The notes under the pieces are model-generated. The model saw only the letters and a program-made list of their open reading frames with translations, did no database searches and was not told where the DNA came from. From an uncultured Pelagibacteraceae bacterium (GTDB lineage: Bacteria > Pseudomonadota > Alphaproteobacteria > Pelagibacterales > Pelagibacteraceae): a stretch of 64,000 bases of DNA. This document shows positions 1 through 8,441 of this stretch, piece by piece; position 1 is the first letter of the stretch, and every line of letters begins with the position of its first letter. A program made the position numbers and the translations under genes. The stretch lies in the NCBI GenBank assembly GCA_902559395.1, contig CACEHR010000004.1, forward strand, positions 45,321-109,320, written 5' to 3'.

Positions 1-1522
1 TTGGCACCTTGGCTGTATTTGTTGATGAAATATGAACTAAACCATAAGGTAATCCAAAAGAATTAGCCACTAATTGAGCTATCTTTGTATAGGTCCCCTG
101 GCCCATTTCAATACCTCCATGATTTAAATGAATACTTCCATCTGTATAAATATGAACTAATGCTCCTGCTTGATTTAAATGAATTGTTGTAAATGAAATA
201 CCAAATTTTAAAGGTGTAATAGCTATACCCTTCTTTTTAAATTTATTTTTTTCATTAAATTTTCTTATGTCCAAATATCTTATCTTGTAATTAGATCTAC
301 TTTCTAATTTTTTAAATATTTCATTAATGACATTATCTTCAACAGTCATTCCATAATGAGTTATATTTCTTTTATCTTTTTGATAAAAATTTTTTTTTCT
401 GACTTCTATAGGATCTTTTTTTAAATACCTTGCGATATTATCTATAATATTTTCTATAGCCATCATCCCTTGATTTCCGCCAAAGCCTCTAAATGCAGTT
501 GAGGTTGGAATATTTGTTTTACATAAATAATTTGTTACCTCGATATCTGAAATATAATATGCATTGTCTATATGAAGCAAAGCTCTTTCATTTATAGCAG
601 CTGATAAATCAGGTGACATTCCACAATTTGAAGATAAGTTTAATTTTAATCCCTCAATAATTCCTTCATCATCAAAACCAACTTCATATTCAGATAAAAA
701 TTCATGTCTTTTACCAGTCAATATTATATCGTCATCTCTATCTAATCTTAATTTGACTGGCTGCCCTGTTTTTTTTGCCAACAAAGCACAAATACACGCC
801 GTCATAAAATTTGTTTCCTTTCCACCAAACCCACCTCCAATTCTTCTGACTTCAACAGTTATTGAATTACTTTTTTGATTAAACATTTTTGCAATTAACT
901 GTTGTGTTTCCGATGGATGTTGTGTCGAACTATAAACTAAAAAATTGTCGTCCTCTTTAGGAACAACAAAAGCTGCTTGGCCCTCTAAATAAAAGTGCTC
1001 TTGACTTCCAGTTGTAAAATTTCCTTTTAAATTATTTTTTGAATTTTTTATTTTTTTAGAAGGATTACCTTTTTTAACTTTTCTAGGTTTAAATAAAAAT
1101 TGCTTCTTATTTAAAGCTTCTTTTATTGTGATAACTGGTTTTAAATCTTGATAGGTAACTTTAGCTTTTAATACTGCTTTTCTAGCAAGTTCTGTAGTTG
1201 TAGCAGCTACAGCGAATAATGGCTGACCAAAAAACTCTACTTTTTTTCCTGGAAAAATTGGATCACCTTCAAAAACTGGACCTACGTCATTTCTACCAGG
1301 TATATCTCTTTGAGTAACTACCGTTATCACTCCTTCACTTTTTTTTACTTCAGTGAGGTCTATTTTTTTGATTATTGCATGAGCTTTTTTGCTTAAACCA
1401 ATAGCACCATAAATGGTATTTTTTGGTTCATTAATATCATCAGTATACTCTGCATATCCACTCACATGCTTATAAGCACTATCATGTGGTCTTGTTTCCT
1501 CAATGTAGTTCTCTTTACTCAT
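1..1522 (-). CDS. xdhB: Xanthine dehydrogenase, molybdopterin-binding large subunit (partial, C-terminus beyond window)
   Basis: This is the catalytic large subunit of xanthine dehydrogenase, which hydroxylates hypoxanthine and xanthine to urate using a molybdenum cofactor. The first 507 codons are visible. The start reads MSKENYIEETRPHDSAYKHV, typical of XdhB N-termini. Near the window edge the translation gives GGIEMGQGTYTKIAQ, the molybdopterin-binding GxEMGQG motif of the family. The ATG lies directly after the stop of no other gene on this strand; the xdhA stop codon begins one base away at 1523, so xdhA is transcribed first and the two are co-translated. The C-terminal part carrying the active-site glutamate is outside the window. 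The family call is secure; whether xdhC (cofactor insertion) follows cannot be seen. Confidence 0.93.
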   Translation of the reverse strand, partial: MSKENYIEETRPHDSAYKHVSGYAEYTDDINEPKNTIYGAIGLSKKAHAIIKKIDLTEVKKSEGVITVVTQRDIPGRNDVGPVFEGDPIFPGKKVEFFGQPLFAVAATTTELARKAVLKAKVTYQDLKPVITIKEALNKKQFLFKPRKVKKGNPSKKIKNSKNNLKGNFTTGSQEHFYLEGQAAFVVPKEDDNFLVYSSTQHPSETQQLIAKMFNQKSNSITVEVRRIGGGFGGKETNFMTACICALLAKKTGQPVKLRLDRDDDIILTGKRHEFLSEYEVGFDDEGIIEGLKLNLSSNCGMSPDLSAAINERALLHIDNAYYISDIEVTNYLCKTNIPTSTAFRGFGGNQGMMAIENIIDNIARYLKKDPIEVRKKNFYQKDKRNITHYGMTVEDNVINEIFKKLESRSNYKIRYLDIRKFNEKNKFKKKGIAITPLKFGISFTTIHLNQAGALVHIYTDGSIHLNHGGIEMGQGTYTKIAQLVANSFGLPYGLVHISSTNTAKVP

Positions 1523-2959
1523 TTAATTTACTCTTGATAGCTTATTAGAATTTATTTCTACGAAACATTTCATCAATAAATTTTTTGCTATCTCTAATCT
1601 GTATTCTTTACTAGCTCTCATGTCTCCAATAGGATTTAAATCTTTTTCTAAATATTTTTTTGCTTGATCAAAAGTATTGATGGTAAGAGGCTTATTTTTA
1701 AGAATTTTTTCACATGCTTTAGCTCTTTTTGGTACGGCAGCCATGCCTCCATATGCAATATAAACCTCTTTAATTTTATTATTATTAATCTCAAAATTAA
1801 AAGATCCACAAACAGATGAAATATCATCATCAAATCTTTTTGATATCTTAAATGCCTTAAAAATATTTTTCTTAAATAATGGTATTTTTATTGAATGTAT
1901 AAATTCATTGTTTTTTAATTTAGTTTTTCTGTAATCAAGAAAAAAATTATTTAAAGGTATCACTTTTCTTTTGTTAAAACTTTCAATTAAAACCTCTGCA
2001 TTTAAAGATAATAGAATTGGCAGTGTGTCACCAATTGGAGATGCTGTTGCAATATTGCCACCTATTGTTCCAACATTTCGAATTTGAACAGAGCCATATC
2101 TTTTTAAAACCAAATAAAAATCAGGATAATATTTTTTAATTTCTTTTTCAAATTTTATTAAAGGTGTAGCAGAACCAACTTCTAAATAATTTTTACTTAC
2201 TTTGATAAAATCTAATTCATTAATTTCTTTTAAATCAATTATAAACGGAATTTCTTTTCTTTCTTTTGTGACTTTTAAAGATAAGTCAGTTCCACCAGCA
2301 AGAAAACTAAAATTAGAATGTTTTTTAATTATACCTTTTAAATCTTTAATATTTTTTGGTGAAAAATAAATTTTATCATCTTTTTTAATATAAATATTTT
2401 TCGGTTTAATTTTTTTTAATTGCTGAATAACTTTATTTTTATTTTTGGAAAATTGATCATTCTTATTTATTTTATTTAAACTTTTGGCAGCATCAATTAT
2501 GGGTCTATAACCAGTACAACGACATAAATTACCTGATATAGAATCTGTTATTAATTCATTATTGAGACTTTTATTATTTTTAAACATTGAAAATAAAGAC
2601 ATGACAAATCCTGGCGTACAAAAACCACATTGTGAACCATGAAATTTTACCATCGCATCTTGCACTGGGTGAAGTTTTCCATTTTCAGAAACTAAATCTT
2701 CAACAATTATAAGTTGTTTACCATTCAATGAGGGGACAAATGAAATACAAGAATTAATTGCTTTATATACAATTTTATTATCGACTAATTCACCTAAAAC
2801 AATTGTACATGCACCACAACCACCCTCCGAACATCCTTCTTTAGTTCCGGTCTTTTTTAATTCAGTTCTAATATAATTAAGTAATGTTTGATTTGGATCG
2901 GGATTTTTGATTATTATAAGCTTGTCATTTAATAGAAATTTAACAGAACTCGATATCAC
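1523..2959 (-). CDS. xdhA: Xanthine dehydrogenase small subunit (2Fe-2S and FAD domains)
   Basis: This subunit passes electrons from the molybdenum site through two [2Fe-2S] clusters to FAD. The N-terminal plant-type ferredoxin cluster is formed by Cys43, Cys48, Cys51 and Cys71 (motif CSEGGCGAC). The second cluster uses Cys111, Cys114, Cys146 and Cys148 (CGFCTPG and LCRC). The FAD-binding domain follows, with FLAGGTDL near residue 220 and IRNVGTIGGNIATASPIGD near 295. Its 478 residues fit the bacterial two-subunit XdhA. The start is GTG (plus-strand cac at 2957-2959), immediately next to the uraH stop, so uraH-xdhA-xdhB form one tight minus-strand operon. NAD or a cytochrome could be the final electron acceptor; the sequence does not settle this. 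Confidence 0.95.
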   Translation of the reverse strand: MISSSVKFLLNDKLIIIKNPDPNQTLLNYIRTELKKTGTKEGCSEGGCGACTIVLGELVDNKIVYKAINSCISFVPSLNGKQLIIVEDLVSENGKLHPVQDAMVKFHGSQCGFCTPGFVMSLFSMFKNNKSLNNELITDSISGNLCRCTGYRPIIDAAKSLNKINKNDQFSKNKNKVIQQLKKIKPKNIYIKKDDKIYFSPKNIKDLKGIIKKHSNFSFLAGGTDLSLKVTKERKEIPFIIDLKEINELDFIKVSKNYLEVGSATPLIKFEKEIKKYYPDFYLVLKRYGSVQIRNVGTIGGNIATASPIGDTLPILLSLNAEVLIESFNKRKVIPLNNFFLDYRKTKLKNNEFIHSIKIPLFKKNIFKAFKISKRFDDDISSVCGSFNFEINNNKIKEVYIAYGGMAAVPKRAKACEKILKNKPLTINTFDQAKKYLEKDLNPIGDMRASKEYRLEIAKNLLMKCFVEINSNKLSRVN

Positions 2960-3310
2960 TTAACTACCTCTATAAGTAGAATAACTCCAAGGTGAAACAA
3001 GTAAAGGAACATGGTAATGCTGTGAGGGATCTGAAATACCAAATCTTATAACAACATCATCCAAGAATGGTACATCGCTAGCTGAAGATGTATTTTTAAA
3101 ATAATCACCAATATGAAAAATTAATTCATATTTACCTTTAATAAAAACATCTCCCTCTGCTAATGGTGAATTAGCTCTACCATCGTCATTGAGTTTTGTT
3201 GACGTTAATTTTTTTCGTTCTGAATTATTAATATAAAACAACTCAACCAAGATACCTTTGCCAGGTTTACCAGAATACACATCTAAAACATGAGTTGTGA
3301 GCTTTGTCAT
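2960..3310 (-). CDS. uraH: 5-hydroxyisourate hydrolase (transthyretin-like)
   Basis: UraH (also called HiuH or PucM) hydrolyses 5-hydroxyisourate, the direct product of urate oxidation, to OHCU. The 116-residue length and both terminal signatures match the family: TTHVLDVYSGKPGKGI at the N-terminus and the invariant YRGS at the C-terminus. The histidine in THVLD and the histidine and arginine nearer the C-terminus supply the family's active site at the tetramer interface. It is the first gene of the minus-strand half of the cluster and is separated from uraD, the next enzyme in the pathway, by a 47-base divergent intergenic region that probably holds both promoters. A canonical predicted secretion signal is absent, so it should act in the cytoplasm. 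Confidence 0.95.
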   Translation of the reverse strand: MTKLTTHVLDVYSGKPGKGILVELFYINNSERKKLTSTKLNDDGRANSPLAEGDVFIKGKYELIFHIGDYFKNTSSASDVPFLDDVVIRFGISDPSQHYHVPLLVSPWSYSTYRGS

Positions 3311-3357
3311 AAAATTATAGTATCATTTAATTTCAAACTTAAATTTTTAAAAGTTAT

Positions 3358-3855
3358 ATGAGAACAATAGATAACATTAACGATCTTAACAAGTCTGATT
3401 TTTTGTCTATATTTGGTAATGTTTTTGAAAAAACTGAGTCAGTTGCTATGGAAGCTTTTGAGTTAAAACCATTTAAAAACTTTGAAGATATTGTGTTTAA
3501 AATGCTTGGTATTTATGAAAATTACGAAAAGAATAAAATTTTAGAGATTTTAAATGCTCATCCTGAGCTTGCTGTAGCAAAAAAAATGACCTCTGAATCT
3601 ATATCAGAACAAGCCTCTGCAAAATTAAACCAATGTTCTAATGATGAATATGAAGAATTTAAAAAATTAAATTCAGAATATAAAAAAAAGTTTAATTTTC
3701 CTTTTATAATTGCCGTAAAAGGCAAAGATAAAAATGAAATTTTGAATAATTTTAGACAAAGAATACAAAGTGATGTAGAAAGTGAATTCCTTGAAGCAAA
3801 AAAACAAGTGAAAAAAATCGCAACCTTTCGTTTGAATGAAATAAATAAAAAATGA
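3358..3855 (+). CDS. uraD: 2-oxo-4-hydroxy-4-carboxy-5-ureidoimidazoline decarboxylase
   Basis: UraD converts OHCU, the product of UraH, to S-allantoin. The 165-residue protein shows the family pattern: FLSIFGNVFEKT at the N-terminus, the catalytic histidine His68 in NAHPELA, and the C-terminal stretch around FIIAVKGK and NNFRQRI. In many proteobacteria this domain is fused to the PuuE allantoinase; here the two are separate genes. It is the first gene of the plus-strand operon, and its TGA stop overlaps the ATG of the allantoicase gene by four bases. I see no good Shine-Dalgarno sequence ahead of the ATG at 3358. Confidence 0.93.
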   Translation: MRTIDNINDLNKSDFLSIFGNVFEKTESVAMEAFELKPFKNFEDIVFKMLGIYENYEKNKILEILNAHPELAVAKKMTSESISEQASAKLNQCSNDEYEEFKKLNSEYKKKFNFPFIIAVKGKDKNEILNNFRQRIQSDVESEFLEAKKQVKKIATFRLNEINKK

Positions 3856-4838
3856 AAAAATTTATAAGTGCAAAAATGATTAACTTAGCAGATCCAAGGA
3901 TTGGGACTAAAGTTATATTTAAGACTGACGATTTTTTTGCAGCTGCTCATAGAATATTAAACATCGAAACTCCGGTTTTTAAAGATGGACTATTTGACAA
4001 ACATGGTAAATGGATGGATGGATGGGAAACAAGGAGAAGAAGATCAAAAGGTTTTGATTATTTAATTCTAAAACTTGGTAAACCTGGAAAGATATTTGAT
4101 ATAGATATTGACACAACACACTTCAATGGAAACCAACCCATGCATGCTTCGTTAGAGGGTTGCTTAAGCAAAACAAAGCCTAATAAGAAAACAAAATGGA
4201 TTTCTTTACTTAGCAAAAAAAAACTTGGACCAAGCCGAAACCATAGCTTCAAATCAAACAACAAATCTGTTTTTAATTATATAAGACTAAACATTTTTCC
4301 AGATGGTGGAGTTGCAAGACTAAGGCTTTATGGAAAAATTGAAATGGAAAAAAACTTTTTAAATAACAAAACTATCAACCTTACATCTGTTTTAAATGGC
4401 GCTTCAATTATTGGTTGTAATAATGAACATTTCGGCAGGGCTGAAAATATCATAGCACCTGGTAAAGGAAAAAATATGGGAGATGGTTGGGAAACAAGAA
4501 GAAGTAGAGGAAAAAACTTTGATTGGCTTATAATAAAATTTGGAAAACCAGGATTAATTAAAAAACTAGAGATAGATACCCATCATTTTAAAGGAAACTA
4601 TCCCGATAGTTGTTCAATTCAAACTGCAAGTATTACGAAAGAAATGTCCAATAAATCAATTGTCAATAATTCTGATAATTGGAAGTTTATTTTAAATAAA
4701 TCAAAACTGTCAGCTCACAAAAAACATATTTTTAAAAAATTCTTAATTAAAAGAAGTAAGGAAAATTATCTTAGAATAAATATCTATCCAGACGGTGGAA
4801 TTTCAAGAATAAGGGCATTCGGAAATTTTGTGAGATGA
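3852..4838 (+). CDS. alc: Allantoicase
   Basis: Allantoicase hydrolyses allantoate to ureidoglycolate and urea. The 328-residue protein is a clear tandem duplication of the allantoicase repeat. The first copy carries DGWETRR at residues 56-62, followed by a GKPG and DIDTTHFNGN motif. The second carries DGWETRR at 211-217, followed by GKPG and EIDTHHFKGN. Both copies end in a version of the R(L/I)NI(F/Y)PDGG element. Length and double-repeat architecture are as expected for the family. The gene is joined to uraD and allA by ATGA overlaps, which suggests translational coupling. This is a standard member and I see no missing key motif. Confidence 0.95.
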   Translation: MKKFISAKMINLADPRIGTKVIFKTDDFFAAAHRILNIETPVFKDGLFDKHGKWMDGWETRRRRSKGFDYLILKLGKPGKIFDIDIDTTHFNGNQPMHASLEGCLSKTKPNKKTKWISLLSKKKLGPSRNHSFKSNNKSVFNYIRLNIFPDGGVARLRLYGKIEMEKNFLNNKTINLTSVLNGASIIGCNNEHFGRAENIIAPGKGKNMGDGWETRRSRGKNFDWLIIKFGKPGLIKKLEIDTHHFKGNYPDSCSIQTASITKEMSNKSIVNNSDNWKFILNKSKLSAHKKHIFKKFLIKRSKENYLRINIYPDGGISRIRAFGNFVR

Positions 4839-5326
4839 AAATAATAAAAGCAAAAAAAATTACAAAAAAAAATTTTTCTAAATTTGGTCAATTAATAGAT
4901 ACATCAAAAAAAAATCCTATAAATATTAATGATGGGTATGCAAAAAGATTTGATAATTTAATAAACGTAGATGCATCTAAAAACAAAGGGAAAGCAATTG
5001 TTAGTATTTTTAAAGCAAAAAAAAGAAGGTTTCCTATGAAAATCGATATGATGGAAAAACATCCTTTAGGAAGCCAAGCCTTTATACCAATGGAAGATAC
5101 AAAATTTTTAGTATTTGTAGCACCGAAAGGAGATAAACCAGATGTAAATAAAATCCAATCCTTTTTAGTCCCAAAACAAACTGGAGTTAATTACAATGCT
5201 GGTATTTGGCACTTTCCGTTGATTTCTATGAAAAATATGAATTTTCTAATTGTTGATAGAAAAGGAAAAGGAAACAATCTTGTTATTTATAAATTTAAAA
5301 AAGATCAAATTATTTTGAAAAAATGA
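4835..5326 (+). CDS. allA: Ureidoglycolate lyase
   Basis: AllA splits ureidoglycolate into glyoxylate and urea, the last step of the allantoin branch. The 163-residue protein fits the family in length and ends in the recognisable segment VPKQTGVNYNAGIWHFPL, where the family's conserved GxWH region lies. The sequence FIPMEDTKFLVFVAP in the middle is also typical. It sits between alc and puuE with four-base ATGA overlaps on both sides. With alc, it implies that urea, rather than ammonia, is the nitrogen product; no urease gene is in this window. Confidence 0.9.
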   Translation: MKIIKAKKITKKNFSKFGQLIDTSKKNPININDGYAKRFDNLINVDASKNKGKAIVSIFKAKKRRFPMKIDMMEKHPLGSQAFIPMEDTKFLVFVAPKGDKPDVNKIQSFLVPKQTGVNYNAGIWHFPLISMKNMNFLIVDRKGKGNNLVIYKFKKDQIILKK

Positions 5327-6222
5327 AAAAAAAATACCCAAGAGATTTGGTGGGATATGGTTCCAAAAAAGTTAAGGTAAAGTGGCCTGGTAATGCTAAG
5401 TTGGCTTTGCAATTTGTGCTTAATTACGAGGAGGGAGCAGAGAATTGTACTCTTCATGGTGATAAAACTTCAGAAGTATTTTTATCAGAAATTATAGGAG
5501 CAAAACCAATTAAAGGTCGACACTTAAATATGGAATCAATTTATGAATATGGATCAAGAAGAGGGTTTTGGAGAATTCATGATCTATTTAATAAAAAGAA
5601 AATTCCACTTACTATTTTTGGAGTTGGTATGGCATTGGAAAGAAATAAAGAAGTTTGTTTGGCTATAAAAAAAGCAAATTATGAAGTTGCTAGTCATGGG
5701 TGGAGATGGATTGACTATCAAAATGTATCAAAGAAAAAAGAAAAGAATGATATGAAGCTTGCAGTCAAATCTATAAAAAAGATTTTTGGTAATCAACCTG
5801 CTGGTTGGTACACCGGTAGGTGTAGCGAAAATACTTTAGATTTAGTAATTGATAATGGTAGTTTTTTATACTGTAGCGACACATACAGTGACGATCTTCC
5901 TTATTGGATAAAAAAAGGTAATAAAAAACAGCTAATGGTTCCTTACACACTTGATAACAATGATATGAGGTTTGCAACCTATCAAGGGTTTAATTCAGGT
6001 GAACAATTTTATAATTATTTAAAAGATAGTTTCGATGCCCTTTATGAGGAAGGAAAAACTTCACCTAAGATGATGTCGGTTGGCTTGCATTGTAGATTAA
6101 TTGGAAGACCTGGTAGAATACAGTCTCTTAAAAAATTTTTAAATTACATCACGAAATTTAAGGATATTTGGATTTGCAAAAGAGTAGATATAGCTAAACA
6201 TTGGATAAAAAATTATAGTTAA
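5323..6222 (+). CDS. puuE: Allantoinase of the polysaccharide-deacetylase type (PuuE)
   Basis: PuuE opens the hydantoin ring of allantoin to give allantoate. It belongs to the polysaccharide-deacetylase (NodB) fold and is unrelated to classical AllB amidohydrolases. The N-terminal YPRDLVGYG and the motifs LALQFVLNYEEGAE, ASHGWRWIDYQ, PAGWYTGR and GLHCRLIGRPGR are characteristic of the family. The 299 residues match free-standing PuuE, without the C-terminal UraD fusion seen elsewhere. It is the last gene of the uraD-alc-allA-puuE operon, although it catalyses the step before Alc. Its stop lies 8 bases from the convergent cytochrome gene. Confidence 0.93.
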   Translation: MKKKYPRDLVGYGSKKVKVKWPGNAKLALQFVLNYEEGAENCTLHGDKTSEVFLSEIIGAKPIKGRHLNMESIYEYGSRRGFWRIHDLFNKKKIPLTIFGVGMALERNKEVCLAIKKANYEVASHGWRWIDYQNVSKKKEKNDMKLAVKSIKKIFGNQPAGWYTGRCSENTLDLVIDNGSFLYCSDTYSDDLPYWIKKGNKKQLMVPYTLDNNDMRFATYQGFNSGEQFYNYLKDSFDALYEEGKTSPKMMSVGLHCRLIGRPGRIQSLKKFLNYITKFKDIWICKRVDIAKHWIKNYS

Positions 6223-6230
6223 AATTTTTA

Positions 6231-6554
6231 TTATTGTTCCGCAGCTATAGAAGTATAGTGAGCAACCGCTTCTATTTCCTCATCAGTAAGAATACCCTCC
6301 ATTGCAGGCATTACTCCTATACCGTTTCTAACTGCCATTATAATTCTTTGAATATCAGGTCTAATTTCATTGAAATTTGGACCAACCATTGCGTTCGATC
6401 CAGCGTCTGAGAGCATATGGCATGCTGCACAATTTCCTGCTCCCAGAAAAACTTCTTTTCCCTTATTAAACAATTCATCAGCATTAACGTGGGTTAATAA
6501 TGAAAATATCAAAAATAATGATGCACCAAAGAAATTTAAAAATAATTTTTTCAC
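6231..6554 (-). CDS. Small secreted class I cytochrome c
   Basis: This is a 107-residue periplasmic c-type cytochrome. A signal peptide covers residues 1 to about 25, with cleavage likely after VNA. One heme-binding motif, CAACH, supplies Cys42, Cys45 and the axial His46. Met82 or Met85 in GVMPAM is the likely sixth ligand. The fold resembles small mono-heme electron carriers. It is convergent with the purine operon and 8 bases from puuE, and divergent from the DUF1330 gene. It might accept electrons from an oxidase or dehydrogenase of the purine pathway, but nothing in the sequence proves a partner. Confidence 0.85.
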   Translation of the reverse strand: MKKLFLNFFGASLFLIFSLLTHVNADELFNKGKEVFLGAGNCAACHMLSDAGSNAMVGPNFNEIRPDIQRIIMAVRNGIGVMPAMEGILTDEEIEAVAHYTSIAAEQ

Positions 6555-6597
6555 ATAAATTTGGTATCATAATTAAAAAAATTTAAAAAGGAGAATT

Positions 6598-6885
6598 ATG
6601 AAAGCTTATTGGGTTGCAAATTATACTGAAATAAAAGACGACGAAAGACTTAAAAAATATGCCGTTAAAGCAAAAGAAGCGGTTGAAAAATATTCTGGAA
6701 AAATAATAGCGAGGAGTGCAAATAATGTAACTTTAGAAGGTAGGGAAATGGTGAGAGTAGCACTTGCAGAATTTCCAGATATTGAAACAGCAAAAAATTG
6801 TTACAATTCCGAAGAGTATGTTGAAGCTAGAAAACATTTAGAAAATAATGCTACTAGAGAACACATAATTTTTGAGGGAATGTAA
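6598..6885 (+). CDS. DUF1330 family protein
   Basis: This small 95-residue protein belongs to the DUF1330 family (dimeric alpha/beta-barrel fold), recognised from the N-terminal YWVANYTEIKDDERLKKY, the central GKIIARSANNVTLEG and the C-terminal EYVEARKHLENN pattern. The biochemical role is not established. It has one of the few strong ribosome-binding sites in the window, AAGGAG at 6588-6593, four bases ahead of the ATG, which suggests efficient translation. It lies between the divergent cytochrome gene and the convergent glycosylase gene, so it is probably transcribed alone. Confidence 0.85.
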   Translation: MKAYWVANYTEIKDDERLKKYAVKAKEAVEKYSGKIIARSANNVTLEGREMVRVALAEFPDIETAKNCYNSEEYVEARKHLENNATREHIIFEGM

Positions 6886-6897
6886 GCTGATAAAAAC

Positions 6898-7533
6898 TTA
6901 ATATTGAATAGGTTCGGGATCTATACTTCTCCATAAATACCAAGTTGCAACAGAACAGTAAGGGGAAAACTTTTTGTTTAGATATTTAACGTAACTTTCT
7001 GGTGGTAAATATTTTTTATTAAAATTTTTTGAAATAGCTCTTAACAAACCAATATCCTGGATGGGCCAAATATTAGGACGATTATAAGTAAATAACAAAA
7101 TCATTTCTGCTGACCATCTTCCAATTTGTCTTAATTGAGAAAGATAAATTATGGCATCTTCATCAGACATATTTGAAATAAGTCTTGGATTAAACTCTTT
7201 ACTTAATATTTTTTTTGCTAAACTTTTTATTCCTTTTACTTTCTGTCTACTTAGACCACAGCTTTTAAGTTGAATAGTAGATAACTTGCTGACTGTTTTT
7301 GCATTAATTTTATTTTTACATTTTTTCTTAAATTTTAAAAAAACTGAATTAGCAGCAGCTACACTAATTTGTTGTCCAATTATACTTTTGCAGAGAGAGA
7401 AGAAGACATCTTTTCTTGAAGTTAACACTGTCTCTGAAGGAGATTTATATTTTTTAATCAAAGAAGACATGATTTTATCTTTTTTAGATAAATATTTTTT
7501 TGCTTTATTCCAATATGATGGGGTTTTACTCAT
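6898..7533 (-). CDS. alkA: DNA-3-methyladenine glycosylase II-like (HhH-GPD)
   Basis: This base-excision repair glycosylase of the HhH-GPD superfamily would remove alkylated purines from DNA. The helix-hairpin-helix region reads LRQIGRWSAEMILLF, and the catalytic aspartate lies in WPIQDIGLL. The 211 residues correspond to the short AlkA form common in alphaproteobacteria, without the N-terminal domain of E. coli AlkA. No iron-sulfur cysteine cluster is present, which argues against endonuclease III or MutY. The gene overlaps the upstream EamA transporter gene by 8 bases, so the two are probably co-transcribed. Confidence 0.85.
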   Translation of the reverse strand: MSKTPSYWNKAKKYLSKKDKIMSSLIKKYKSPSETVLTSRKDVFFSLCKSIIGQQISVAAANSVFLKFKKKCKNKINAKTVSKLSTIQLKSCGLSRQKVKGIKSLAKKILSKEFNPRLISNMSDEDAIIYLSQLRQIGRWSAEMILLFTYNRPNIWPIQDIGLLRAISKNFNKKYLPPESYVKYLNKKFSPYCSVATWYLWRSIDPEPIQY

Positions 7534-8407
7534 GTCGTGAAACAGATAGCTTTTTTTTCAAATACATCTCTCTTCTAAATATAATAATAGATGAAACAAT
7601 AACCAATAAAGCACCTAATAAAGTTTTAGAAGTTGGTATTTCATCCCAAATAAAATATCCAAAAATTATTGCAAATACTAATCCAAGATATTTTAAAGGG
7701 GAAACTAAACTTACTTCTGAATATTTGTAAGATTGTGATAACCATAAATTAGCAAGACCACCTAATATACCAACCATAGATAGCAAAAATAAATCAATTA
7801 AACTTGGCAAAATCCATCCCTGATAGAAAGATAGAAAACTTAAAAGCATTATTGAGAATGAAAAGAAAAAACTAATCAACCAGGCAGGTTCGGTTGATGA
7901 TAATTTTCTTATAGCAATAGCAACGTAAGATAGACCTAAGCAAAAAATTATTGGATAAATATAATATAAATTTAAAGAACTAAAACCTGGTTCAGTTATA
8001 AAAATTATACCAACAAATCCAACTAGGACCGCTAACCATCGATAAATACCAACTTTTTCTTTTAATAAAAAAATTGAAAATATTGTTATAAATATTGGTG
8101 CTGCAAAAGAAATACTTACAACTGTTGCTAAAGGCAAATTTCTTAATGCTATAAATATAGAAACCAAAGCAATTAATCCTGCTAAACATCTTTTAAAATG
8201 AAGAAATGGTCTAGTTGTTTTATAAAAATCTAAATATCTATCTTTAGGAATAAGAAATAAAATAGGAATTATCCCACAAAATCCTCTGAAAAATAATACT
8301 TGGCCGACAGGATAATCCTCAGACCATTTAACAATCACATCCATAAGAGAAAATGCACATACCGATATGAACATGTAAAAAAAGCCTAATTGATTTTTTG
8401 ATAGCAT
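7526..8407 (-). CDS. EamA/DMT-family drug/metabolite exporter
   Basis: This is an inner-membrane transporter of the drug/metabolite superfamily. The 293 residues contain about ten hydrophobic helices arranged as two EamA repeats, the first ending near residue 140 and the second ending with KTLLGALLVIVSSIIIF. A positive cluster (RREMYLKKKL) follows the last helix, as is usual for a cytoplasmic C-terminus. The substrate cannot be predicted; related proteins export amino acids, purines or other metabolites. It precedes alkA with an 8-base overlap and is divergent from msrA. Confidence 0.85.
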   Translation of the reverse strand: MLSKNQLGFFYMFISVCAFSLMDVIVKWSEDYPVGQVLFFRGFCGIIPILFLIPKDRYLDFYKTTRPFLHFKRCLAGLIALVSIFIALRNLPLATVVSISFAAPIFITIFSIFLLKEKVGIYRWLAVLVGFVGIIFITEPGFSSLNLYYIYPIIFCLGLSYVAIAIRKLSSTEPAWLISFFFSFSIMLLSFLSFYQGWILPSLIDLFLLSMVGILGGLANLWLSQSYKYSEVSLVSPLKYLGLVFAIIFGYFIWDEIPTSKTLLGALLVIVSSIIIFRREMYLKKKLSVSRHE

Positions 8408-8441
8408 ATGATTAACTTTAGATTAATTAAGTTAATTATCA

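Noticed and set aside
3314..3319. TATAAT (minus strand) just upstream of uraH
   Set aside because: It ends three bases before the ATG, so initiation would fall inside the gene, and no good -35 element is found at the right distance.
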